Positions 1 through 5,060 of a stretch of DNA of 7,128 nt are shown in pieces. Origin of the DNA: JALYOK01 sp031419835 (GTDB lineage Bacteria; Pseudomonadota; Gammaproteobacteria; Burkholderiales; JALYOK01); contig JANOLP010000100.1 in the NCBI GenBank assembly GCA_031419835.1, positions 1 to 7,128 on the forward strand, given 5' to 3'. Within the stretch, counting starts at the first letter, position 1; each line of letters opens with the position of its first letter. The notes beneath the pieces were generated by a model that was not told the DNA's origin, searched no databases, and worked only from the letters and a program-made list of their open reading frames with translations. The position numbers and the translations under genes are program-made.

Positions 1-105
1 AGCGCCCCGGCGTGGAGCAAAATCGATGCGGGCATGAAGCGCCTCGACGTTGCGCCGAACGCGGAACAATTTCAGGCTCTGCTAGACGAAGCGCGCGCGC
101 TGTAG
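1..105 (+). CDS. C-terminal end of an unrecognised protein (5' truncated by window edge)
   Basis: The first reading frame is open from base 1 to a TAG at 103-105 and gives 34 residues ending in FQALLDEARAL. The segment looks like real coding sequence: it is mildly amphipathic, with Lys/Asp/Glu/Arg spread between hydrophobic residues, and is probably helical at its end. A second frame (12-227) is also open here, but it reads Arg- and Cys-rich and continues past this stop into sequence with no coding character. I do not recognise the family from this tail and assign no function. No gene follows it closely, so it is probably the last gene of its transcription unit. Confidence 0.6.
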   Translation, partial: SAPAWSKIDAGMKRLDVAPNAEQFQALLDEARAL

Positions 106-542
106 AGGGTGTCGAGTTCGCTTGTAAGCTTCGGCCAAAGCACAGGGTCGCCGTCAAACGAGGTAAACTTGAGTCAGTCGCTGGCGGGGTTTCCCCTCTA
201 AAAGACGCGGCGTTTGTACACAAATAACGGGGCCGTGGTCGAATTCTTTCCTGCCAAAGACTATCTAGGCCCCGACCCTGAAGGTTCCCCCGAACCAATC
301 GCCAGCAACTCGGCAAGGGATTAAGGGGAGCCATGAAAACAATGCGTTTCTGGCCCCTTTAATTTGGATATTCCTAACGAATTACAAGCTTATTTCAAAG
401 GCTACGCTATTCAGTAATGCAAACACACCCACGCCACGAGCCAATCCCGGTGCGCCTCTCAGGCCATGCCTTGCCATAAGGTAAGCGGGGTGCGAAGCTC
501 AGGGAGATGGGTTTTATTCCCGCTCACCCAACCTGCGTCGGC
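106..542. other. Non-coding stretch with a cluster of hairpins
   Basis: No convincing gene is visible here. Three inverted repeats lie close together. The first pairs 228-234 with 268-274 (seven perfect pairs) and continues as 235-240 with 259-264, including two G-U pairs. The second pairs 283-287 with 292-296 around a CCCC loop. The third runs 323-359: six pairs 323-328/354-359, three pairs 331-333/351-353 and four pairs 335-338/347-350, followed by a weak T-rich tail. A six-pair hairpin with loop ATAA lies at 470-485. The cluster could be a small structured RNA, an untranslated region ending in a weak terminator, or a decayed gene. Confidence 0.3.
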
Positions 543-903
543 TAACCTGAAGTTCCTCCCTATTTCCCCCGATTTTTGATCGGAAAGGCGTGTTAAATAA
601 GCGCTCCAAGGCCGCCCTCGCCAAGGTCGCAAGCCTCACGCTCGACGATGGCACTGCGGCGCATACCTGGTCCACCTTGCTGGCTGAACTCGCCACCATC
701 GTTCGCAATACCTGCCGCACACCAAAGGCCGGTGATAACGCACCCACCTTCGAGATCACCACCACACCCAACCCCAAGCAAAAGCGCGCGTTCGATCTGA
801 TCCAGACAATCCAGTTGTAGACAGACAGCAGAACCCGTTTTCGAAGCGAAGTGATTGAATCACTAGAGGCAATGCACTCGGCGCGTACAGGAACTTCAGT
901 TTA
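543..903 (+). mobile_element. Possible internally deleted insertion sequence bounded by inverted repeats
   Basis: Bases 889-903 and the reverse complement of 543-557 agree at 14 of 15 positions (core AGGAACTTCAG). The two copies face each other around a transposase C-terminal fragment. The transposase reading frame begins right after the left repeat, and its stop lies about 70 bp before the right repeat. This is the arrangement expected if a full element lost the 5' part of its transposase gene but kept both ends. I could not find a target-site duplication, and the true ends may differ. The repeat could instead be chance or an internal motif, since related GGAACTT/AAGTTCC words recur at 890-914 and 932-939. 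Confidence 0.3.
551..820 (+). pseudogene. C-terminal remnant of an IS1634/IS4-superfamily-like transposase
   Basis: The frame is open from 551 to a TAG at 818-820. From about 572 it reads like a transposase tail, with segments such as TWSTLLAELATIVRNTC and TTPNPKQKRAFDLI. This matches my memory of the extreme C-terminus of IS1634-family DDE transposases (a leucine-rich helix, 'RNT', then a 'T-PNP-Q-RA' motif); no search was run. Only about 80 residues remain of a protein that is normally several hundred residues long, so the RNase H-fold catalytic core is absent and the product cannot be active. The GTG at 590 is the only plausible start and has no clear ribosome binding site. It is best read as a dead fragment. 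Confidence 0.55.
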
Positions 904-1238
904 CTGTAAGTTCCGGGGTCGTCAAACCCTTAACTGAAGGTCAATCGTTGATCGTGGGCGATTCTGAGCGGCCGATTTTTTATGCAGCGACCTTTCATCT
1001 GCATTGATCGATTTTTTCAACAGAATCGGTCGACAAGGGCCTTCCGCCACCGTACGATCAAACACAACTCAATCCCGCAGATCAGACACTTTACGATCTC
1101 TTTTGTTGATGTCCTATTGCTTGCAGAGCGAATATTAGAGCGGTTCTTCAGGCATTACACAATCTATCTGATGTCGAGTTATGTAGGTGACAAAGAGTTG
1201 TTGAATACTCGCCATTAGCGCGCGGGAGTGCGAGTGCG
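904..1238. other. Intergenic stretch upstream of ffs
   Basis: No supported gene lies here. A frame at 982-1218 is open, but its product is rich in Arg, His and Phe, lacks any recognisable domain and has no ribosome binding site. A ten-pair hairpin (two G-U pairs) joins 1004-1013 to 1024-1033 around a ten-base loop. The word CGATTTTTT occurs at both ends of this part of the region (near 973 and 1009). CTTCAGTT at 894-901 is inverted as AACTGAAG at 932-939, and the overlapping 890-896/908-914 repeat forms an alternative hairpin, probably debris of the transposon end. Confidence 0.3.
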
Positions 1239-1244
1239 TATAAT
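1239..1244 (+). promoter_or_regulatory. -10 element of the ffs promoter
   Basis: A perfect TATAAT lies 47 bases before the predicted 5' end of the SRP RNA. No good -35 is visible at 17-18 bp upstream (TAGCGC or TTAGCG), but the spacer is GC-rich. The predicted transcription start is near 1250-1251. The transcript would then begin with a hairpin (1253-1260 paired with 1271-1278, eight perfect pairs, ten-base loop) before the mature RNA, consistent with a leader that is trimmed off, as E. coli 4.5S precursor is by RNase P. Confidence 0.6.
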
Positions 1245-1290
1245 CTCGTTACACTTTGAATTACTAACTTTTCAAAGTAGTTGTTTTCAA

Positions 1291-1390
1291 CGGCGGGCCT
1301 CCCCGCATTGCAGCGTAGTGAAACGGGTCAGGTGCGGAAGCAAGCAGCCACAGCTATTTACTGCAGGTGCCGGGGGTTAGGCTCGCCACC
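1291..1390 (+). ncRNA. ffs: Signal recognition particle 4.5S RNA
   Basis: The gene encodes the small bacterial SRP RNA, which binds Ffh and directs ribosomes making membrane proteins to FtsY and the Sec translocon. The diagnostic apical part is intact: the symmetric and asymmetric internal loops around GGTCAGGTGC, the GGAA tetraloop at 1336-1339, and the AGCAGCC segment that forms the Ffh M-domain site. The RNA folds as one long hairpin. Bases 1292-1299 pair with 1380-1387 (eight pairs, one G-U), and the CCCC at 1301-1304 pairs with the G-run near 1372-1376. The length of about 100 nt fits the Alu-less form of Gram-negative bacteria. Its place upstream of dnaX is common in proteobacteria, although here a reverse-strand protease gene separates the two. 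Exact 5' and 3' ends are estimated from pairing. Confidence 0.95.
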
Positions 1391-1402
1391 CCCCCTTCTT
1401 TT
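1372..1402 (+). terminator. Intrinsic terminator of ffs
   Basis: GGGGGT at 1372-1377 pairs with ACCCCC at 1388-1393. A short inner GG/CC pair lies around a CTCG loop, and the stem is followed by a pyrimidine tail ending in TTCTTTT. This stem uses bases 1380-1387 in its inner part, whereas in the mature SRP RNA the same bases pair with the 5' end, so the two folds exclude each other. The convergent protease gene ends only 17 bp downstream. Confidence 0.6.
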
Positions 1403-1418
1403 GTAACGTAGAGCGTCA

Positions 1419-2381
1419 CTATTTGGCCAAGGCGGTCAGTGCGTTCGGCGTCCAGATTCGTTGTGCAATCGGTTGTTCGAGAATGGCGTAAATCGTTGTG
1501 GCGCGAGCGTGTGCTTGGCTTGCTGCGTTATCGTTACCCAATTGTTTGAGCGCATTGCCGCGCGCGATCCAAGCCTCTGGATGGTGTGGATCGTTGTGCA
1601 ACCAGGCCTTGGTCAATGCCAGTAATTCATTCCATTGACTGCGCGCTTCGAAGTTCGCCGCTTGCAGGAACATCGGCAATTCGGCGAGCGTCGGACGGAA
1701 CCAAAACGGCATGTCGGCAATCGGCGCGACGGGTTTATAGGCTTGCATATTGGCGATGCGATCGACGAACCAATCAACGGGCACGGCGAAAAAGCTGCTC
1801 GTGCCGCCGGAAAAGAAACTGTTGATGCCGACCAAATTTCCGTCGCGATCGATCAGCGCACCGCCGCTGTCGCCGGGCGCGAATTGCGCGCTGGTGCGCA
1901 CCACGCGGCTGTTATCGTACGCATACAGGCCATGCACATTCCCTTGGCTGAAATGTGCCCTACCGCCGAAGGCAAAGCCTGCCGCAGCAACATCGTCGCC
2001 GACGCGTAGTTTGCTCGCCGAGCCGATTTTAATGGCGGGTAAGTTCAAACGCGAAACCGTGAGCAGACACAAATCGTGATGCATGTCCGGCGCCATGCCG
2101 GTGACGTCCCATTGCACGCCTTCTTGCACCAATTGAATGCGCTCCGCCTCTTTTGTGACGTGGCAATTGGTGACGACTTTGCCCGGCGCGATCACGACGC
2201 CGGTGCCCATGCCCATGCCGCCTTGGCTGGTCGAAACCTGCACTTTGACTAAGCTTGCGCTCAGGCGCGCCAACGTCGCGCGGTCGATTTCTGCAAAGCC
2301 ATTCAACGAGATAGACAGGCCCAGAACGGAACCCGTGAGAAGATGAATCAGGCGATTCGTGAATCCAGGTGCGATGCTCAT
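1419..2381 (-). CDS. Exported trypsin-like serine protease with C-terminal TPR-like region
   Basis: This is a 320-residue S1-type (DegP-like fold) protease. The triad is complete: His74 in TNCHV, Asp103 in HHDLCLL and Ser172 in APGDSGGAL. The GTG motif near residue 60 and the 'GNLVGI' strand after the serine are also typical. Residues 1-30 form a signal peptide (Arg10, hydrophobic 11-24, likely cleavage after GFA30), so the enzyme should work in the periplasm or outside the cell. DegP and DegS carry PDZ domains after the protease; this protein instead has about 100 residues, of which about 250-297 resemble a TPR hairpin pair (WNELLALTKAWL, then PEAWIARGNALKQLG). The ATG start is firm because AAGGAG lies five bases upstream. 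The gene converges on ffs and diverges from dnaX, so it is transcribed alone. Substrate unknown; a role in protein quality control or stress is only a guess. Confidence 0.85.
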   Translation of the reverse strand: MSIAPGFTNRLIHLLTGSVLGLSISLNGFAEIDRATLARLSASLVKVQVSTSQGGMGMGTGVVIAPGKVVTNCHVTKEAERIQLVQEGVQWDVTGMAPDMHHDLCLLTVSRLNLPAIKIGSASKLRVGDDVAAAGFAFGGRAHFSQGNVHGLYAYDNSRVVRTSAQFAPGDSGGALIDRDGNLVGINSFFSGGTSSFFAVPVDWFVDRIANMQAYKPVAPIADMPFWFRPTLAELPMFLQAANFEARSQWNELLALTKAWLHNDPHHPEAWIARGNALKQLGNDNAASQAHARATTIYAILEQPIAQRIWTPNALTALAK

Positions 2382-2430
2382 ATCGACTCCTTGGTTAGCG
2401 GTCTGCTCGGCCGCAGTGATACTTAAGCAA

Positions 2431-2457
2431 TCCCTATGCCGAAATCTCCGTTGTCAA
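2431..2457 (-). promoter_or_regulatory. Candidate promoter of the protease gene
   Basis: On the reverse strand a perfect TTGACA -35 (forward positions 2452-2457) is followed, after 15 bp, by a poor -10 (TAGGGA, 2431-2436). The promoter would start about 40 bp upstream of the protease ATG. A perfect ten-base palindrome, TGCAATTGCA (2459-2468), adjoins the -35, and a second, TTGTTAACAA, lies at 2481-2490. The weak -10 next to a consensus -35 and flanking palindromes suggests, but does not prove, dependence on an activator or control by a repressor. Confidence 0.35.
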
Positions 2458-2585
2458 ATGCAATTGCAATCCTGTAACACTTGTTAACAATCACGATTGC
2501 GGAATAACGTCACAAGTTAAGCTAACGATAGGCGCGAAGCGGCGCTACGTAAATTGCGCTTATGGCCTAGTTCGAAAGAGGTATC

Positions 2586-2594
2586 TGTTAGAAT
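2586..2594 (+). promoter_or_regulatory. Extended -10 immediately upstream of dnaX
   Basis: TGTTAGAAT matches the extended -10 pattern (TG, one base, then TATAAT with one mismatch). No -35 is recognisable at 16-18 bp, which is normal for extended -10 promoters. The expected transcription start is 2601-2602, on the A of the dnaX ATG or one base before it, so this promoter would give a leaderless dnaX message. An upstream promoter with a conventional leader cannot be excluded. Confidence 0.4.
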
Positions 2595-2601
2595 TCTCCC
2601 T

Positions 2602-4227
2602 ATGAGTTATCAAGTTCTCGCGCGCAAATGGCGGCCTAAGACTTTTGGCCAATTGGTCGGTCAAGACCATGTTGTAAAGGCTTTAAGTAACGCGCTGACG
2701 CAACAGCGGCTGCATCACGCGTATCTTTTCACCGGCACCCGCGGTGTCGGAAAAACAACCATCGCGCGCATTTTGGCGAAAGCGCTGAATTGCGAAACCG
2801 GCATCACGGCGACGCCCTGCGGCACTTGTGGCGCTTGTACGGAAATCGACCAGGGGCGCTTCGTCGATATGCTCGAAGTGGACGCGGCGACCAACACCAA
2901 GGTCGAAGAGATGCGGGAGCTGCTCGATCAAGCGCAATACATGCCGGTCTCGGGCCGCTTCAAGGTTTACATCATCGACGAGGTGCACATGCTGTCGCGC
3001 TCGGCGTTTAACTCGATGTTGAAAACTTTGGAAGAACCGCCGGAGCATGTGAAGTTTATTTTGGCGACGACCGATCCGCAAAAAGTGCCGGTGACGGTGT
3101 TGTCGCGCTGTTTGCAATTTAATCTGAAGCAAATGGCAACGGACGCTATTGCCGGTCATTTGGCCCATGTGCTTAAAGAAGAAAATATCGAATTCGAAAC
3201 GAGCGCGCTGGACGTGTTGGCGCGCGCGGCGCGCGGCAGCATGCGCGATAGTTTGAGTTTGCTTGATCAAGCGATTGCCTATTCCGGCGGCAAAGTCGAA
3301 CGCGCGCAAGTCTCGGCGATGCTCGGCGCAGTCGATCACGAATATCTTTTTAATATTCTCGATGCGTTAGCAAAACAAGATGGCCCAGCACTGATCGCAG
3401 AAGCGGATCGCATGCAAGAGCGCGCGTTATCGTTCGAAGAAGGTTTACAAGAACTCGGCGTGATCCTGCATCAAATCGCGTTGCGCCAAACCGTGCCCGA
3501 TGCGTTGCCGGAATCGACACCGGGATTCGATCGCATCGACGCGCTGGCAAAATTATTCACGCCCGATCAAGTGCAACTCAATTATCAAATCAGCGTCAAC
3601 GGCCGCCGTGATTTTGGTTTAGCGCCGGACGAATATGCCGGCTTTACCATGACGTTGATGCGCATGTTGGCCTTCGCGGTGGAGGAGGGCGGCGCAATAC
3701 GTAGTGCGCTGCCGGTAAAACCAACGGCAGCAAAGCGAATTGAAAAGCCGCAAGCCGATGCTCTAAGAGCCGCTCCCAGTATGGCTTCTAGCCCAGCATC
3801 TGCCAGCAGCCCCGCTGCGATTGCCCCGCAGGCCAATAGCCATTCGAGTTTCGATGGCGATTGGTTAGCGTTGGTTGCTAAACTGCAATCCAATCGCATG
3901 GCGCACATGCTCGCAAGCCACGCCGAATTAAAGAGTCATGCCAATAATCATCTCGAACTGGTCGTCGCCGAGGAACACAAAAATCTGCTCGACAAAGCAT
4001 TTCAAGACAAACTGAAGATTGCCGTTGAACAACAACTCGGCGCAGGCGTGCGCTTAAGTATTAGCGTCGGTAATGCCGCCAGCTCGCTCGCCGCGATCAC
4101 TAATCGCAGCGAACGCGAACAACAAGCCAAAGCCATCGCGTCGATCGAGCAAGATCCATTTGTGCGCGATCTGATGGAAAACATGGACGCGAAGCTAATC
4201 GAATCTTCTATCAAACCTATCACTTAA
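2602..4227 (+). CDS. dnaX: DNA polymerase III subunit tau (clamp loader ATPase)
   Basis: DnaX is the ATPase motor of the clamp loader that puts the beta sliding clamp on DNA; its C-terminus ties the polymerase cores and DnaB helicase together. The 541-residue product shows Walker A GTRGVGKT at 45-52, four zinc-binding cysteines (64, 73, 76, 79), Walker B with Asp126-Glu127 in IIDEVHM, the SRC arginine-finger motif at 168-170 and a sensor-2 Arg215 in GSMRDSLSL. The clamp-loader collar domain runs to about 363. A short Ala/Ser/Pro-rich linker (about 365-415) leads to the tau-specific domain, ending SIKPI. It is shorter than E. coli DnaX (643), mainly in the linker. The ATG at 2602 is chosen because MSYQVLARKWRPKTF is the conserved N-terminus. 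It lacks a Shine-Dalgarno sequence; the in-frame TTG at 2554 would add 16 unconserved residues. I see no A-rich slippery heptamer like the E. coli gamma frameshift site. ybaB follows after 13 bp. Confidence 0.97.
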   Translation: MSYQVLARKWRPKTFGQLVGQDHVVKALSNALTQQRLHHAYLFTGTRGVGKTTIARILAKALNCETGITATPCGTCGACTEIDQGRFVDMLEVDAATNTKVEEMRELLDQAQYMPVSGRFKVYIIDEVHMLSRSAFNSMLKTLEEPPEHVKFILATTDPQKVPVTVLSRCLQFNLKQMATDAIAGHLAHVLKEENIEFETSALDVLARAARGSMRDSLSLLDQAIAYSGGKVERAQVSAMLGAVDHEYLFNILDALAKQDGPALIAEADRMQERALSFEEGLQELGVILHQIALRQTVPDALPESTPGFDRIDALAKLFTPDQVQLNYQISVNGRRDFGLAPDEYAGFTMTLMRMLAFAVEEGGAIRSALPVKPTAAKRIEKPQADALRAAPSMASSPASASSPAAIAPQANSHSSFDGDWLALVAKLQSNRMAHMLASHAELKSHANNHLELVVAEEHKNLLDKAFQDKLKIAVEQQLGAGVRLSISVGNAASSLAAITNRSEREQQAKAIASIEQDPFVRDLMENMDAKLIESSIKPIT

Positions 4228-4240
4228 AGGAACCCAAGCC

Positions 4241-4567
4241 ATGATGAAAGGCGGACTCGGCAATCTGATGAAGCAAGCGCAGCAGATGCAAGAGAACATG
4301 AAAAAAATGCAGGAACAACTCGCGACGGTGGAAGTGGAAGGCCAGTCTGGCGCGGGCATGGTGAAGGTGTTGATGACGTGCCGCAATGACGTTAAGCGCG
4401 TCACCATTGATCCGAGTTTGCTCGGCGACGATAAAGATATGTTGGAAGATTTGGTTGCCGCGGCGGTGAATGACGCCGTCCGAAAAGCTGAGGCCCTTAC
4501 GCAGGAAAAGATGGGCGGATTTACCTCGGGCATGGGTTTGCCGGCGGGGTTTAAGTTACCATTTTGA
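4241..4567 (+). CDS. ybaB: YbaB/EbfC family nucleoid-associated DNA-binding protein
   Basis: The 108-residue product has the family's usual length and layout. A Met/Gln/Lys-rich N-terminal helix (residues 5-30, starting GGLGNLMKQAQQMQ) is followed by a beta-sheet core containing the conserved glycine-rich stretch and 'DPSLL' (near residue 58), then a second helix (LVAAAVNDAVRKAEAL) and a Met/Gly-rich tail. Family members form dimers with tweezer-like arms and bind DNA; roles in nucleoid organisation and recombination-repair are described but not settled. The gene starts 13 bp after the dnaX stop. AGGAA at 4228-4232 overlaps the end of dnaX and favours the first of two tandem ATGs (4241 rather than 4244). 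Co-transcription with dnaX is expected, as in many bacteria. Unusually, recR does not follow. Confidence 0.95.
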   Translation: MMKGGLGNLMKQAQQMQENMKKMQEQLATVEVEGQSGAGMVKVLMTCRNDVKRVTIDPSLLGDDKDMLEDLVAAAVNDAVRKAEALTQEKMGGFTSGMGLPAGFKLPF

Positions 4568-4568
4568 T

Positions 4569-4621
4569 GTCGGGTGCATTCATGCCCCACTGCGACAGAA
4601 CGGTGCATGAATGCACCTTAC
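4569..4621. repeat. REPIN-like double inverted repeat
   Basis: GGTGCATTCATGC at 4573-4585 is perfectly inverted at 4605-4617 (13 bp), with 19 bases between. Each arm is itself nearly palindromic: the right copy 4602-4617 has seven-base arms around GA, and the left copy 4573-4588 has one mismatch. Reading inward, each arm is preceded by GT plus two bases (GTCG on the left, GTAA on the reverse strand at the right), resembling the GTRG head of REP sequences. Two REPs in inverted orientation form a REPIN. It starts one base after the ybaB stop. The hairpin could also end dnaX-ybaB transcription, but it lacks a T-tract. Paired operators are a further possibility. Confidence 0.5.
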
Positions 4622-4631
4622 AGCTTATATT

Positions 4632-5015
4632 ATGGGCACGATTCGATACATCGAACTGAAATCGGGATTCGGAGATAGTGGGCCCGCCTGGATCGGACGA
4701 GTCCAATTGTCTCGAACTAGATCAACGGTGTATTTCAATGGACGAGCGCTCAAACGGGCCATAGGGGGAGGCGTATCGGGCAACTACTTTGATATGGAAA
4801 CCGGTGACGAATATTGGGTTTCGGGCGTAAAAAAGAATGGCCAAGATCGCCATTGGGCCGGTTCCGGGCGTGTGTTAGTAGAGGCGGCGGTGCTACCAGA
4901 ATATTTGGCGCTGAGAAATCTTAAATTTCTGAATCCATCTCGATATGAAATTACTAATGAGATCGTTCAAACTGACATCACAAAATATAACGAAATTGCG
5001 AACCAAGGCCTTTGA
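4632..5015 (+). CDS. Small conserved protein of uncharacterised family
   Basis: The 127-residue product begins GTIRYIELKSGFGDSGPAWI and contains VYFNGRALKR, NYFDMETGDEYWVSGVKK and DRHWAGSG. I recognise this as a widespread bacterial family of unknown function, often mislabelled in databases as 1-deoxy-D-xylulose-5-phosphate synthase; it is far too short for that enzyme and has none of its thiamine-diphosphate motifs. There is no signal peptide or membrane segment, so it is probably cytosolic and rich in beta strands. The ATG at 4632 is preferred because family members start just before 'IRYIE'; the ATG at 4611 lies inside the repeat hairpin. Neither start has a clear ribosome binding site. 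Arginine is encoded by CGA (5) and AGA (2) more than CGC (1), unlike dnaX, where CGC dominates, which hints at transfer. It occupies the position where recR usually lies. Its function cannot be inferred. Confidence 0.8.
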   Translation: MGTIRYIELKSGFGDSGPAWIGRVQLSRTRSTVYFNGRALKRAIGGGVSGNYFDMETGDEYWVSGVKKNGQDRHWAGSGRVLVEAAVLPEYLALRNLKFLNPSRYEITNEIVQTDITKYNEIANQGL

Positions 5016-5060
5016 TTTTTTGTAAGTTAAGCGATAGAAAACCGAAATTGCTGTGCTTGC

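Noticed and set aside
12..227. Open frame with ATG-like start overlapping the first partial gene
   Set aside because: It is in a different frame from the plausible C-terminus ending at 105, has an Arg/Cys-rich composition and shows no ribosome binding site.
202..324. Open frame without ATG reading a protein-like segment (ends PEPIASNSARD)
   Set aside because: The composition is plausible for a degraded gene, but only a TTG start (214) exists, there is no ribosome binding site, and the same bases form strong hairpins. Not enough to call a gene.
333..362. Nine-residue open frame (MKTMRFWPL) after GGGGAG
   Set aside because: The purine run is only two bases from the ATG and belongs to a hairpin stem; a leader peptide would need a regulated gene downstream, and none is present.
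514..781. Two reverse-strand frames opposite the transposase remnant
   Set aside because: They overlap each other and the forward frame, which has recognisable transposase features; neither reverse product shows any motif.
982..1218. 78-residue open frame upstream of ffs
   Set aside because: No ribosome binding site, no domain, and an unlikely composition for a protein; the region is AT-richer intergenic DNA.
1635..2079. Forward-strand open frames opposite the protease gene
   Set aside because: They are shadows of a gene with an intact catalytic triad, signal peptide and ribosome binding site; their products are Arg-rich and without motifs.
2554..2601. TTG start adding 16 residues to DnaX
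   Set aside because: The extra residues do not resemble the family, whose conserved N-terminus begins exactly at MSYQVLARKWRP.
2683..3339. Long reverse-strand open frame (218 aa) inside dnaX
   Set aside because: It is antisense to the conserved ATPase and collar domains of dnaX, reads Arg/His/Gln-rich, has no recognisable domain, and arises from the codon bias of the real gene.
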